Position numbers and translations under genes: made by a program. Of a stretch of 64,000 bases of DNA, positions 27,557 through 38,819 are shown piece after piece; positions within the stretch are counted from its first letter, which is position 1, and each line of letters begins with the position of its first letter. The DNA comes from Pelistega europaea (GTDB lineage: Bacteria > Pseudomonadota > Gammaproteobacteria > Burkholderiales > Burkholderiaceae_B). Location of the stretch: assembly GCF_013133775.1 (NCBI RefSeq), contig NZ_JABGBO010000005.1, positions 1 through 64,000 of the forward strand. The letters run 5' to 3'. The notes under the pieces are model-generated. The model did not search any database, was not told the origin of the DNA, and worked only from the letters and a program-made list of their open reading frames with translations.

Positions 27557-27769
27557 TTAGTACAAGCGTGGAGGTAATTGTTGGCTACGGATACGTTTGT
27601 AGTGACGTTTAACCGCAGCAGCATGTTTACGTTTACGCTCTGTTGTTGGTTTTTCGTAGAATTCACGAGCACGTAAATCAGTTAACAAACCTGTTTTTTC
27701 AATAGTACGTTTAAAACGACGTAAAGCAGCCTCAAATGGCTCATTTTCTTTTAGACGAACGCTTGGCAT
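27557..27769 (-). CDS. rpsU: Ribosomal protein bS21
   Basis: This 70-residue basic protein of the small subunit platform is involved in initiation on natural mRNAs. It begins [20 protein letters not shown] and has a Lys/Arg-rich centre ([16 protein letters not shown]). The ATG is preceded by AAAGGAA about nine bases upstream. It heads the rpsU-dnaG-rpoD operon. Confidence 0.97.
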   Translation of the reverse strand: MPSVRLKENEPFEAALRRFKRTIEKTGLLTDLRAREFYEKPTTERKRKHAAAVKRHYKRIRSQQLPPRLY

Positions 27770-27982
27770 TCTATAAATTCCTTTTAAAATAAAAGAGTAA
27801 GCTAAATAATAAACCTACTCGACAATAAACTTAAACACAATAACTGGCATCATGTGTGCATAATCCAATTCACACAAAAATCAATGCCCTATAAAAATTA
27901 ACCGATGTTTTTAGCCTACTAAAAGAAAAATCACCTGCCTTTAAAATAAAAATAGACTAAACGACTATTTTAGCATAAAAAC

Positions 27983-28019
27983 ATACCTTTGTAAAATACA
28001 AAAGTCTTTACAAAGGTAT
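27983..28019 (-). terminator. Terminator of the purA-phosphoribosyltransferase transcript
   Basis: Two perfect 13-bp arms, ATACCTTTGTAAA (27983-27995) and TTTACAAAGGTAT (28007-28019), have an 11-base loop. On the minus strand GTTTTTATG follows the stem. The 19-bp repeat array lies between the stop codon and this stem, so it falls in the 3' untranslated region. Confidence 0.65.
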
Positions 28020-28026
28020 AATACAC

Positions 28027-28113
28027 GGTTAACCACCATCACAACGGTTAACCACCATCACAACGGTTAACCACCATCACAACGGTTAACCACCATCACA
28101 ACGGTTAACCACC
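28027..28113. repeat. 19-bp tandem repeat, four full copies and a partial one
   Basis: The unit GGTTAACCACCATCACAAC begins at 28027, 28046, 28065, 28084 and 28103 (the last is 11 bases). The copies are identical, so the array is young or kept uniform by slippage. Each unit contains the palindrome GGTTAACC. It ends 12 bases from the stop of the adjacent gene. Confidence 0.95.
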
Positions 28114-28124
28114 GCTATCATGGT

Positions 28125-28675
28125 TTATTCATCACTATTTTGGACACCTTTACGAATCCACGCTTCTAATTGGTGAGGTCGTAAACTATCATAATCCTCA
28201 AAGGGTTGATGAATCCAAGGATTAGTAGGGAGCTTTTCAACAAAGTAATTAGGCTCTACCTTGGAGTGACCTTTACGCCACAACACCGCCGTACGCATTT
28301 CTTCAATTTGCGGAAACTGGGCTAGTAAATGGTCATAAACTTTGCTAAAGGTTAAGCCTGTATCCACCATATCATCGACTAGCAATACACGCCCAGACAA
28401 AGTACCTCGTGTGATAGTAATAAACTTAGCAATGTCCAACTGACCTTGAACAGTACCAGCTGCTTCACGATAAGAGCTGGTCGCTAAAATACCTAATGGC
28501 ACATCAAAAATACGAGATAATACATCCCCTACTCGCACACCACCACGGGCAAGACATACGATTTGATCGAATTTCCAGCCAGATTGATGCACAATCAATG
28601 CAAGACGCTCAATAAGACGATTGTAGTCAGACCAACTGACCCATACATCCGTATCAGTATTTGGAGGTAGACTCA

Positions 28676-28676
<1 letters not shown>
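28125..28676 (-). CDS. Purine phosphoribosyltransferase (hypoxanthine/xanthine-type)
   Basis: This 183-residue type I phosphoribosyltransferase salvages a purine base using PRPP. The PRPP loop is RVLLVDDMVDTGLTF near residue 96. The N-terminal hood and CLARGGVRVGDVLSR near 42 fit the Gpt/Hpt group, with the exact base unassigned. Its ATG shares one base with the stop of purA (28676), so the two are translationally coupled. Placement after purA is common in betaproteobacteria. Confidence 0.85.
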
Positions 28677-29995
<1,319 letters not shown>

Positions 29996-31162
29996 TTAAA
30001 AAATATCTCTCAACACCCACTCACCATTTTTCTCGACAAGCTCTTGTTTGAAACTAAACTCATCAACAGAAAATTGACTGTTGGGAAACTCCTGAACAAC
30101 AATGTGTCCCTCGTTGCGCAATGCTTTGATACGATTCAACAGCGATTTATCTTGCCCCCAAGGAGCACGAATTGCTTTACTAGGTTGTGCTGGGGGCAAA
30201 CCAGCTGCCAATTTACGCAAATCTAAACTAAAGCCTGTCGCTGCACGGGCACGGCCAAATACCGCTCCTACATTGTCATAGCGACCACCTCGTACCAAAG
30301 CCTCATGCCAACCATCTGCATATAAGGCAAAAATTACCCCAGAGTGATAGGCATAACCTGTCACATCAGCGAGGTCGATGCTGACAACACTGGCATCAAG
30401 GGATTGGATAATGGCACGTAAAGAATCTAAACCTTGTTGAACGCCTGGCAACGCTGGTAATAAAGCACTTGCACGGTCAAGCACTTCAACCCCACCATAA
30501 AGCCGAGGCAAGGCCAATAGACCTGCTTTAAGTTGGGCTGGCACCTCTGGATAGTGATCCAACAGAATAGCCAGTGATGCCTCATCTTTGTCTTTGAGAT
30601 AGGTATAAATCGTCTCAGCTTCGGCAGCAAACGCAGGATAAGCGTCGATTAACGCTGCCGTAATACCAGGATGATTCAAGTCCACACGAGGACTATGCAC
30701 GCCAGCAACAGATAAGCTCTCTAGTGCCAACTGAATAATCTGATAATCTGCCTCAACCCCAGCATAACCGTAAATCTCAGCACCAATTTGCATTAACTCA
30801 CGCTCCGCCAGCAACCCTGCTGGACGTGCATGCAACACCGTACCACAATAACAAAGGCGAGTCACACCCTCACGATTTAATAGATGAGCATCGATACGGG
30901 TAATCTGAGGTGTCATATCGGCACGCACCCCAAGAGAGCGCCCGGAAATCTGATCAACTAATTTACAAGTTTGCAAATACAACGTGTCGCGCTGCCCTGC
31001 CAATAATGAATCCGTGTACTCCACTAGCGGAGGAGTCACCATCTCAAAACCATAGGTACGATATAAATCAAGCAAGCGACGACGCAATTCCTCTATACGT
31101 CTTGCTTCGGCTGGCAAAATATCGGACAAATAATCCGGTAATAACCAATTCTGAGTACTCAT
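29996..31162 (-). CDS. hisZ: ATP phosphoribosyltransferase regulatory subunit
   Basis: This 388-residue HisRS-like protein lacks aminoacylation function and activates the short form of HisG in histidine synthesis. It starts MSTQNWLLPDYLSDILPAEA. It keeps class II synthetase-like motifs (GFEMVTPPLVEYTDSL near residue 40, VRADMTPQITR near 78) but not the histidyl-tRNA synthetase signature. Its presence predicts a short HisG elsewhere. A strong terminator separates it from hflC upstream, so it may have its own promoter together with purA. Confidence 0.95.
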   Translation of the reverse strand: MSTQNWLLPDYLSDILPAEARRIEELRRRLLDLYRTYGFEMVTPPLVEYTDSLLAGQRDTLYLQTCKLVDQISGRSLGVRADMTPQITRIDAHLLNREGVTRLCYCGTVLHARPAGLLAERELMQIGAEIYGYAGVEADYQIIQLALESLSVAGVHSPRVDLNHPGITAALIDAYPAFAAEAETIYTYLKDKDEASLAILLDHYPEVPAQLKAGLLALPRLYGGVEVLDRASALLPALPGVQQGLDSLRAIIQSLDASVVSIDLADVTGYAYHSGVIFALYADGWHEALVRGGRYDNVGAVFGRARAATGFSLDLRKLAAGLPPAQPSKAIRAPWGQDKSLLNRIKALRNEGHIVVQEFPNSQFSVDEFSFKQELVEKNGEWVLRDIF

Positions 31163-31170
31163 GCTAAACC

Positions 31171-31211
31171 AAAAATAAAAAACGGTCTAATTGCGTAAGC
31201 AAGTAGACCGT
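31171..31211 (-). terminator. Strong terminator or attenuator between hflC and hisZ
   Basis: On the minus strand ACGGTCTA-c-TTGC-ttac-GCAA-t-TAGACCGT is followed by TTTTTTATTTTT. It should end the der-hfq-hflXKC transcript just before hisZ, only 20 bases from the hisZ start. Confidence 0.8.
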
Positions 31212-31261
31212 CTGCATTTCTTAACTTACAAGACATTATAGCAAAAAATGTCTGTTAGTGA

Positions 31262-32137
31262 TTAATTCGTTGCTGGCTGTTTAAAATATTTGAAAAATTC
31301 TGAATTAGGGTCAACAACAAGCAAGTCTTCTTTAGAAGAAAAGACATTTTTATAAGCGTTCATACTCTTATAAAAGCTATAAAAATCAGGATCTTTGCTA
31401 TAAGCATCTGCATAAATTTTGGCGGCTTGTGCATCCCCCTCACCGCGAATAGCTTGTGCTTTAGCATTGGCTGCTGCAAGAATCTCCTGCACACGACGAT
31501 CCGCATCGGCACGAATAGTTTCACTCTCTGCTGCACCATTGGCACGTAGGCTGTTGGCTTCTTGCTTACGTTCTGCCTGCATACGGGTGTAAACAGAATC
31601 AGACACCTCTTGCGAGAACTCAATACGTTTGAGACGAACATCCACCACCTGAATACCCAACGGTTTTGCACGTGCTTCAACATTTTGAAGAATTTCTGAC
31701 ATAACAATATCACGCTCTTGCGATACTACAGCACGCACAGTACGTGTATTCACAGAGGCATTCAAGGCATCTCGAATTTGTGCATTAAGACGATTTTGTG
31801 CAGCCTTGACATCAGATCCAAAGGAAATATAAAACTCACGAGGATCTTGGATACGCCACTTGATATACGAATCAATAATCAGATTCTTTTTCTCTGATGT
31901 TTGGATACGCTCCGTATCACCTGATTCAATTGTCTGGATGCGTTTATCTAACAACACCACATTTTCAAGAGGAGATGGTAATTTAAAGTACAATCCTGGC
32001 TCACTAATAGTGCGTTGCCATTCTCCCAATTTAAACACCAAAGCATAGTTACGCTCCCCTACTACAAAAAGCATAGAAGAAGCCACCCATGCCAAAATCG
32101 CCAATACGACAACAATACCTGTTAAACGACTATTCAT
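31262..32137 (-). CDS. hflC: HflC, subunit of the FtsH-modulating HflKC complex
   Basis: This 291-residue SPFH/prohibitin-family protein has one N-terminal membrane helix (residues about 5-25) and a periplasmic SPFH domain. With HflK it forms a cage around FtsH protease and tunes its activity. Markers are VVGERNYALVFKLGEWQRTI near residue 25, and a charged coiled-coil region with RADADRRVQEILAAANAKAQ near 205. It lies 13 bases after hflK. Confidence 0.96.
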   Translation of the reverse strand: MNSRLTGIVVVLAILAWVASSMLFVVGERNYALVFKLGEWQRTISEPGLYFKLPSPLENVVLLDKRIQTIESGDTERIQTSEKKNLIIDSYIKWRIQDPREFYISFGSDVKAAQNRLNAQIRDALNASVNTRTVRAVVSQERDIVMSEILQNVEARAKPLGIQVVDVRLKRIEFSQEVSDSVYTRMQAERKQEANSLRANGAAESETIRADADRRVQEILAAANAKAQAIRGEGDAQAAKIYADAYSKDPDFYSFYKSMNAYKNVFSSKEDLLVVDPNSEFFKYFKQPATN

Positions 32138-32150
32138 AGTTTACTCCCTC

Positions 32151-33584
32151 TTATTCTGCTGGACGCATACGACTAAAAGCATTACGGTCACGTGTAAGCT
32201 CACTAGGACCATAGGAAGGAGCTACTTCTCTATATGCCATACTACTTGCACTCTTAGGAGCAGTAGTTGCTGTCGCATTTCCTGCACTTTCAGTAGCAAC
32301 AGGAGCAGCAACCGCCTTGGATTGAGAGCCAATGATTTTATCAATAGGAAGATAAATCATATTATTACCACTCTTAGTATCTAACAACACTTTAGAAGAG
32401 GCGCTGTAAAGCTCTTCCATAGTGGATATATACATACGCTCACGTGTGATAGCAGGTGCCTGAGCATAGGCTTTTTCAACACTCAAGAAGCGGTCTGCCT
32501 CACCCTGTGCTTGACCCACAACAGCTGCCTTATAACCCTCGGCATCCTGAATAAGTCGTGAAGCATGACCTCTCGCCTCTGGCACTACCTTACTAGCATA
32601 AGCGTTACCCTCGTTTTTCTGACGTTCATTGTCTTGCCCTGCCTTGATAGCATCTTCAAAAGCTGCCTGTACTTGCTCTGGAGGCTGTACGTTTTGAATA
32701 GCCACAGTAATCACTTCAATACCCGTGTGATAACGATCAAGAATATTTTGCATTAACTGACGAACATCAATCGCAGCTTGCGTACGGCTCTCGTAGAGAA
32801 TCTTGTTCATAGATTGCTTACCCACCACCTCACGCATAGCTGTCTCTGCTGCTTGGCGCACCGCCTCATCAGGAGAGACAGTTTCAAAGAGGTAATCTGC
32901 AGCAGCCGAGCGCTGAGTCGGCTCGGTAGGCATCCCTGCTTTTAAACGATATTGCACATCGAATTGCACATCAACAATATTTTCATCCTCTGTAAGCATG
33001 AGTGACTCTGGCAACACCTTATTGCGTGCATTATCTCGATAACCGACAGAGAATGAACGCACACGCGATACATCTACCGTTTGCACTGACTGAATAGGTG
33101 ATGGGATATGCCATTGAAAACCCGGCCCAACTGTACGGTAATACTTACCAAACTGAGTGACCACACCAACCTGCCCTTCACGGACAATATAAAACCCACT
33201 ACTCGCCCATACTCCAGCACCGATAACCACAGCAGCAATTACACCAAGTCGGAAAAGTTTGGGCGAGGGTACGACAGGACGCTTAGGCGAACGACCATTG
33301 TTATTGTTGGGCGGACGGCGGTTTCCCCCACCAGAACCATCTCCAAATACAGATTTCAGGCGCTTAGCAAAATCCTCAAATACACGATCCAAATCAGGAG
33401 GATTATCCCCTTGAGGAGGACGTAAACCCTCTCCTTTAGGGGGCGATGAAGAGTCTTGAGGACGAGCAGAAGGGTCTTGTAAACCCTGTGAAGGACGATT
33501 ATTTTGCTCTGACTGACCAGAACCCGATGGATTGCCTCGACCCCAACCTGGGTCATTTAAATTAAAAATCTTCGTAAGTCTCAA
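32151..33584 (-). CDS. hflK: HflK, subunit of the FtsH-modulating HflKC complex
   Basis: This 477-residue protein has a Pro/Gly-rich cytoplasmic N-terminus (NLNDPGWGRGN typical), one membrane helix near residues 112-133, and an SPFH domain beginning FYIVREGQVGVVTQFGKY. A Ser/Ala/Thr-rich tail follows. The start appears to be TTG at 33584, which has AGGAAG eight bases upstream. No in-frame ATG lies near the conserved N-terminus. The first 23 bases overlap the end of hflX, suggesting coupling. The rare start may set a lower HflK level than HflX. Confidence 0.93.
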   Translation of the reverse strand: MRLTKIFNLNDPGWGRGNPSGSGQSEQNNRPSQGLQDPSARPQDSSSPPKGEGLRPPQGDNPPDLDRVFEDFAKRLKSVFGDGSGGGNRRPPNNNNGRSPKRPVVPSPKLFRLGVIAAVVIGAGVWASSGFYIVREGQVGVVTQFGKYYRTVGPGFQWHIPSPIQSVQTVDVSRVRSFSVGYRDNARNKVLPESLMLTEDENIVDVQFDVQYRLKAGMPTEPTQRSAAADYLFETVSPDEAVRQAAETAMREVVGKQSMNKILYESRTQAAIDVRQLMQNILDRYHTGIEVITVAIQNVQPPEQVQAAFEDAIKAGQDNERQKNEGNAYASKVVPEARGHASRLIQDAEGYKAAVVGQAQGEADRFLSVEKAYAQAPAITRERMYISTMEELYSASSKVLLDTKSGNNMIYLPIDKIIGSQSKAVAAPVATESAGNATATTAPKSASSMAYREVAPSYGPSELTRDRNAFSRMRPAE

Positions 33585-34665
33585 CGTTAGTACTTCCTAA
33601 AATATGTGTTTTAGCCTGCGCTATCGCTTCGCGTAGACCATCTAAACCAGCACGCTCCTGTGCACTCACGAAAACACGTACAATGCGACCTGTTTCGTCT
33701 TGTTCTACTTTGGGTTCATTACCCAATAAATCAATCTTATTGTAAACGAGAATGGTAGGGATGTCTTGCGCTCCAATCTCTTGCAACACTTTATTTACTT
33801 CAATGATTTGTTCATCACGCTGCGAGCTAGAGGCATCAATCACATGTAGCAATAAATCAGCATGGACGGTCTCCTCTAAGGTCGCCTTAAATGCGGCAAT
33901 CAACGTGGTAGGTAAGTCACGGATAAATCCTACCGTATCAGAGATAGTGACCTGCCCAGCCCCCTCAATCCAAATACGACGAGTAGTTGTATCCAAGGTA
34001 GCAAACAACTGGTCTGCTGCATAGGCTCCTGCACGCGTTAAAGAATTGAACAAAGTTGACTTGCCTGCATTCGTATAACCCACCAAAGAAACCGATAAGT
34101 TGCGTGAACGCTCGCGCGAACGGCGCTGTGTAGCACGTTGTTTTTCCACCTTGGCAAGACGCTCTTTCAACACCTTGACCTTATCGCCAATCATTCGCTT
34201 ATCCATCTCTAGCTGAGACTCACCTGGACCACGCAAACCAATACCTCCTCGTTGACGCTCCAAGTGAGTCCATAGCCGTGTCAATCGTGTGACTAAATGC
34301 TGTAGCTGAGCTAGCTCAACCTGCAACTTACCCTCATGGCTTTTAGCACGCAAGGCAAAAATATCCAGAATCAACGTCACCCTATCCACAACACGTAGAT
34401 TGAAAACACGTTCTAAATTACGCTGTTGTGCTGGACTTAAAGCTTGGTCAAAAAGAATCACCTCAGGTTGTAGCGTCTGAATCAACAACGCCACTTCATC
34501 TACCTTGCCTGAGCCAATAAAAAATTTTGCGTCTGGTCGGTCACGCTTGGCGACAACAGTTGCTAGAATCTCTGCTCCAGCACCTTTAGCAAGCATTTCA
34601 AACTCTTGGGCATGTGCTGGATAATCCAAATCCCCAAAATTTACACTAATAATAATCGCTTTCAT
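33562..34665 (-). CDS. hflX: Ribosome-associated GTPase HflX
   Basis: This 367-residue GTPase splits or rescues stalled ribosomes. The N-terminal HflX domain is recognisable by FFIGSGKVDEVA near residue 48 and FDQALSPAQQRNLER near 72. RGGIGLRGPGESQLEMDKR lies near 138. The G domain has VGYTNAGKSTLFNSL (G1), DTVGF (G3) and YNKIDL (G4). It follows hfq in the conserved hfq-hflX-hflK-hflC order. A terminator at 34735-34770 separates it from hfq. Confidence 0.97.
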   Translation of the reverse strand: MKAIIISVNFGDLDYPAHAQEFEMLAKGAGAEILATVVAKRDRPDAKFFIGSGKVDEVALLIQTLQPEVILFDQALSPAQQRNLERVFNLRVVDRVTLILDIFALRAKSHEGKLQVELAQLQHLVTRLTRLWTHLERQRGGIGLRGPGESQLEMDKRMIGDKVKVLKERLAKVEKQRATQRRSRERSRNLSVSLVGYTNAGKSTLFNSLTRAGAYAADQLFATLDTTTRRIWIEGAGQVTISDTVGFIRDLPTTLIAAFKATLEETVHADLLLHVIDASSSQRDEQIIEVNKVLQEIGAQDIPTILVYNKIDLLGNEPKVEQDETGRIVRVFVSAQERAGLDGLREAIAQAKTHILGSTNVETYEDF

Positions 34666-34734
34666 ATTTCCAGCAATCCGTCATGTTGCCATCACGTTAA
34701 TTGCATCGATACCACGAATTTATTTTACACAAAC

Positions 34735-34770
34735 AAAATGCCCGCCCACCTCACGGTGAGTAGGCATTTT
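34735..34770 (-). terminator. hfq terminator
   Basis: On the minus strand AAAATGCC and GGCATTTT close a stem-loop with an inner CTCAC-c-GTGAG hairpin, followed by GTTTG. Hfq mRNA probably ends here with partial read-through to hflX. Confidence 0.6.
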
Positions 34771-34790
34771 GATTAAAGTGAAATACAAAA

Positions 34791-35033
34791 CTATTCTTCT
34801 TCTGAAGGTGCTTCCAATGGGAAGTTCACCGCACGTGCAGGCACCACAGTAGAAATAGCATGTTTATAAACCATTTGAGTAACGGTATTGCGTAGCAATA
34901 CAACGTATTGATCAAATGATTCAATTTGACCCTGTAATTTGATGCCGTTGACTAAATAAATAGAAACAGGCACATGTTCCTTGCGTAAGGCATTTAAGAA
35001 AGGATCTTGTAATGACTGTCCTTTAGTACTCAT
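34791..35033 (-). CDS. hfq: RNA chaperone Hfq
   Basis: This 80-residue Sm-like hexamer binds small RNAs and mRNAs. I set the start at ATG 35033 ([19 protein letters not shown]), with GGAGC eight bases upstream. The frame stays open 40 codons further, but that stretch is not Hfq-like. Sm1 ([20 protein letters not shown]) and Sm2 ([13 protein letters not shown]) are complete, including the conserved Tyr-Lys-His. The acidic tail is short. It lies between hisC and hflX. Confidence 0.98.
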   Translation of the reverse strand: MSTKGQSLQDPFLNALRKEHVPVSIYLVNGIKLQGQIESFDQYVVLLRNTVTQMVYKHAISTVVPARAVNFPLEAPSEEE

Positions 35034-35115
35034 TGATAAAAGCTCCATATTGTAATTGTAAAGACAAGTAATAAGACTACACTTTTTAAACAAAAAGTTC
35101 AACCTTTTAATTGCA

Positions 35116-36201
35116 TTAAGCAACATCCTTGGAAACAATTTCAGACAAAGCACGAGCTAAAATCTCGCAACTCTCCTGTGTTCCAATAGTTACTCGCAAA
35201 AATTGCTCTATTCCTGTGCGTTTAAAATGTCGCACCAATAACTTGCGTTCTCGCAGACTGGCTGCTATTTGAGCAGCATCAAGCTGGGGATGACGCATAA
35301 AAATAAAATTTGTGCTAGATGGCAATACCTCAAACCCTAACTCACGGACATGTTTGACCAAATATTCACGTGAATCAATAATCATTTGGCGTGTTTTTTT
35401 GAAATAAGCATCATCTTCAAAAGCCGCTACGGCAGCCGCCTGCGCCACACGATCAATAGGATAGGAGTTAAAACTATTTTTAACACGAATCAAGGCTTCT
35501 AAGACCTCAGCTTGAGCAAAACCCAACCCCACGCGCACACCTGCCAGCGAACGTGATTTTGACAAGGTCTGAATCACCATTAAATTAGGGTATTGATGAA
35601 TAAGTTTTACTGCCGTATCTGCTCCAAAATCCACATACGCCTCATCAACCACAACAAGAATATCTGGCTGAGCTTGCAATAATTGTTCAATCTGTGGCAA
35701 ACCCAGTGCAATACCTGTAGGTGCATTGGGATTCGCAAAAATAATAGCACTTACCTCGGCACTAGAAGCAGCAAGATAAGGTGCTAAATCCAATGTAAAA
35801 TCCGCTGCTAACGGTACTTCCTGATATGCTATCCCATATAACTTTGCATAAACCAGGTAAAAACTATAGGTAATATTTGGGAATAATATCTTCTTGCCCT
35901 TATGACAGAATAAACCATGAAAGACATGTGCTAATACTTCATCAGAGCCATTACCCACAAATACCTGATTAGCTGCAATGTTGTAGTATTTTGCCACCGC
36001 TTCACGCACTGGTGTTGCATCAGCTTCAGGATACAGTGCAAGATGACCATGAACAGCCTTCTCCATTGCCTCTACTACTTTAGGCGAAGGATCATAAGGT
36101 GACTCGTTACTATTGAGTTTAATAAACAAGCCTTCTTTAGGTTGTTCGCCTGGGACATAAGGCTCTAATTCCCCGACAATATCACTCCAAAACTGATTCA
36201 T
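35116..36201 (-). CDS. hisC: Histidinol-phosphate aminotransferase
   Basis: This 361-residue PLP-dependent class I/II aminotransferase transfers the amino group in histidine synthesis. The substrate loop [14 protein letters not shown] is near residue 28. [13 protein letters not shown] lies near 154. [11 protein letters not shown] lies near 183. The PLP lysine is in [14 protein letters not shown] near 214. It starts directly after the der stop with no gap, so co-translation with der is likely. Placement of hisC outside a his operon is seen in several Burkholderiales. Confidence 0.96.
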   Translation of the reverse strand: MNQFWSDIVGELEPYVPGEQPKEGLFIKLNSNESPYDPSPKVVEAMEKAVHGHLALYPEADATPVREAVAKYYNIAANQVFVGNGSDEVLAHVFHGLFCHKGKKILFPNITYSFYLVYAKLYGIAYQEVPLAADFTLDLAPYLAASSAEVSAIIFANPNAPTGIALGLPQIEQLLQAQPDILVVVDEAYVDFGADTAVKLIHQYPNLMVIQTLSKSRSLAGVRVGLGFAQAEVLEALIRVKNSFNSYPIDRVAQAAAVAAFEDDAYFKKTRQMIIDSREYLVKHVRELGFEVLPSSTNFIFMRHPQLDAAQIAASLRERKLLVRHFKRTGIEQFLRVTIGTQESCEILARALSEIVSKDVA

Positions 36202-37665
36202 TTAGGCATCTTTATAAGGATTAGTAGAAGATTTAAATTCAATACGCATCGGTGTACCATCCAACTTAAATGCTTTACGGAAACGCGACTCCAAATAGCG
36301 TTTGTAAGACTCGCTAATCGCATCCAATGCATTACCATGAATAATCACCAACGGAGGATTTTGTCCACCCTGATGAGCATAACGCATCTTAGGACGGAAA
36401 ATCCCTTTGCGTGGAGGAGGTTGTTGTTCAACCGCTGCACGTAATTCACGAGTTAATTTAGGGGTGGAGAGTTTACGGAAAGCTGCTGCATGTGCTTCAT
36501 TCACGGATTTTAATAAAGCCTTGACTCCATGCCCCTTGAGTGCGGAGATATAGTGCAACTTTGCAAACGAAAGAAAACGCATCTTACGTTCAAATTCTCG
36601 CGTAATCCAATCGCGTTTGTCTTGATCTAAGTCATCCCATTTATTAATGGCGACCACCAATGCTCTACCACTTTCTAAAATAAAACCAGCAATATGGGCG
36701 TCTTGCTCTGAAATTTCACTTTTTGCATCTAATACAAGCACCACAACATTACAGGCTTCAATCGCCTGTAGCGTCTTAATCACTGAGAATTTCTCAATGG
36801 ACTCAAATACCTTACCACGTTTACGCAGACCAGCCGTATCGATAATCGTGTATTTCTTGTCACCCTGCTCAAACTCAATCTCAATAGCGTCGCGGGTTGT
36901 GCCTGGCATATCAAAAGCAATCACGCGTTGCTCACCCAAAAGCGTATTAATCAGCGTTGATTTCCCTACATTAGGACGACCAACAATGGCTAACTTAATG
37001 CGATGATCTGTAAACTCTGGCTCTTGACTGGTAGACTGCGACTGGGTCTCTTCTGCCCCCTCTTCTACCTCTGCTCTGTCTTCTGAGCCAGCCAATTCAG
37101 CCTCAAGTTGAGTTTCATCCACCTCAGGAGGGAGATTCTCTTCCTCGACCACAGGATTGACCAATGAAGACAGTGCATTTTCAATCATAGCAACTACACC
37201 ATCTCCATGGGCAGAAGAAATAGGTACTGGCACACCCAGACCTAACTCATGAAAGTCAGCAGTCGCTTGGACATGGTTCATCCCCTCTGCCTTGTTTACA
37301 GCAAGAATAATTTTAGGCCCAGCACGGCGTAGCATATTGGCGATTTCATGATCATGAGCATTAACCCCAGCTCTCGCATCAACCAAGAAAATCACCACAT
37401 CCGACTCAGCAATAGCTTGCTCTGTCTGACGTGCCATTTCTTTGAGAATCCCAGATTTCACCACAGGTTCAAAACCACCTGTATCAATCACTAGAAATGG
37501 ATATGAGCCAACACGCCCCTCACCATAGTGACGGTCACGAGTCAGCCCAGAATAATCTGCTACCAACGCATTACGAGAGCGTGTTAGACGATTAAACAAC
37601 GTAGACTTACCTACATTAGGGCGGCCTACCAATGCGACAACGGGTTTAAACTGCGTTTTCTTCAC
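36202..37665 (-). CDS. der: Double-domain ribosome-assembly GTPase Der (EngA)
   Basis: This 487-residue protein has two tandem G domains and a KH-like C-terminus, needed for 50S maturation. The first P-loop is [14 protein letters not shown] near residue 14, and the second is [14 protein letters not shown] near 228. The two G3 motifs are DTGGF and DTAGL. The linker contains a Glu-rich stretch (residues about 173-213). The C-terminal domain ends SSTNPYKDA. Its start overlaps the bamB stop by four bases (37662-37665). Confidence 0.98.
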   Translation of the reverse strand: MKKTQFKPVVALVGRPNVGKSTLFNRLTRSRNALVADYSGLTRDRHYGEGRVGSYPFLVIDTGGFEPVVKSGILKEMARQTEQAIAESDVVIFLVDARAGVNAHDHEIANMLRRAGPKIILAVNKAEGMNHVQATADFHELGLGVPVPISSAHGDGVVAMIENALSSLVNPVVEEENLPPEVDETQLEAELAGSEDRAEVEEGAEETQSQSTSQEPEFTDHRIKLAIVGRPNVGKSTLINTLLGEQRVIAFDMPGTTRDAIEIEFEQGDKKYTIIDTAGLRKRGKVFESIEKFSVIKTLQAIEACNVVVLVLDAKSEISEQDAHIAGFILESGRALVVAINKWDDLDQDKRDWITREFERKMRFLSFAKLHYISALKGHGVKALLKSVNEAHAAAFRKLSTPKLTRELRAAVEQQPPPRKGIFRPKMRYAHQGGQNPPLVIIHGNALDAISESYKRYLESRFRKAFKLDGTPMRIEFKSSTNPYKDA

Positions 37666-38819
37666 TTAACACCAAATAAAACTAACTTGCCATCACCAGT
37701 TTGGGCAATCACACCTACAGAAGTCACTAATAACGGAGATACTACTGGATCACTATCTCCTAGGGAAACACGCCCCTCTAGCTTACCTGTATTGAAATCA
37801 TAAAAATGAGCATAACCCTCATAGTCTGCAACGACTACGTGATTATTAAAGACGACAGGATTCGTCAATCCACGATTTTTCAATGTCTGATCTTTCCAAA
37901 CAACACTACCGTCTTGGCGAGCAAATACCTCTACTGTACCATCAATCGCAGCACCAATAACTGCATTAGCAGTACCATCTACCCCCACTGAAGTAGAGAA
38001 TGGTTGACTCCAGCGACGCACCAAACCTTGGTGAGTGATTTGGTAGCACACCACGTTACCCTGATAGCTAGCAAAGCAAATATCATTACCGTACACCACT
38101 GGCTGACCAACGACATCGGTCACACTGTCCAAATCCATAGGACCTTTAGCCACTGCGGAGAACATCTCTTGCATCACTCTACCATTGGATGTATTGATTG
38201 CCACAAGACGACCAGTAGGCACTGCCACTAACACAGTCTGCGCATCCACCAACAACATACGTGTATTTGTCTTAAGTGACAAATCAGGGTTAGTGCGTAC
38301 ATAACTCCAACTCAAAGAACCATCAGCAACTTTATATGCTTGAACACGGAAATCATCGGCACGAACAATAACTACACCATTGCCCACCACAGGAGGGGTA
38401 CGTGCAATAGTAGAAGTGCGGCTTTCCCAACGTTTTTGGCCATTGGCTTCATCTAATACAATAACAAACCCATCACGTGTGGTTACTGCAACCAAGCCCT
38501 CGCCAACACCAACACCGCCAGCCAATTCTTTGTCTAATTTAACACGCCATTCTGTGGCACCTGTAGCAGCATTAAGACGCACAACACTACCATCAGGAGT
38601 AGCAGCAAATACGGAGTTTGCCGACAATGCAGGAGCAAAGCCATAGCCTGAACCACTACCGATAGCACTTGACCATATAACCCCTGGTTGCACTGTCGCT
38701 GTATACTCTGTCAAGTCTACAGGCTCATAACGACTATCATTACTAAACATACCGCAAGCAGACAAAGACAAGACTGCTCCCACAGTCAATGCAAAGCGTT
38801 TTAATGTTTGAGCTTTCAT
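37662..38819 (-). CDS. bamB: Outer-membrane assembly lipoprotein BamB
   Basis: This 385-residue beta-propeller lipoprotein of the BAM complex helps BamA insert outer-membrane proteins. The signal peptide ends in the lipobox LSAC near residue 22. Repeated PQQ-like blades are visible as [31 protein letters not shown] and [10 protein letters not shown]. It overlaps der by four bases and shares one base with the yfgM-like gene (38819). The window also encodes a giant outer-membrane adhesin that depends on this machinery. Confidence 0.96.
   Translation of the reverse strand: MKAQTLKRFALTVGAVLSLSACGMFSNDSRYEPVDLTEYTATVQPGVIWSSAIGSGSGYGFAPALSANSVFAATPDGSVVRLNAATGATEWRVKLDKELAGGVGVGEGLVAVTTRDGFVIVLDEANGQKRWESRTSTIARTPPVVGNGVVIVRADDFRVQAYKVADGSLSWSYVRTNPDLSLKTNTRMLLVDAQTVLVAVPTGRLVAINTSNGRVMQEMFSAVAKGPMDLDSVTDVVGQPVVYGNDICFASYQGNVVCYQITHQGLVRRWSQPFSTSVGVDGTANAVIGAAIDGTVEVFARQDGSVVWKDQTLKNRGLTNPVVFNNHVVVADYEGYAHFYDFNTGKLEGRVSLGDSDPVVSPLLVTSVGVIAQTGDGKLVLFGVK

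Larger units (their letters stand above)
27770..28124. other. Intergenic region between rpsU and the purA-linked phosphoribosyltransferase
   Basis: This 355-base, AT-rich gap holds no supported gene. It contains the terminator at 27983-28019 and the 19-bp tandem array at 28027-28113. The rpsU promoter should lie in the left 200 bases, but I cannot assign it firmly. Confidence 0.5.

Noticed and set aside
28027-28113. CRISPR array
   Set aside because: The 19-bp repeats are contiguous with no spacers.
34791-35153. Longer Hfq frame with 40 extra N-terminal residues
   Set aside because: The extension is hydrophobic and Cys-rich with no Hfq similarity. [11 protein letters not shown] at 35033 has a ribosome site and matches the family start.
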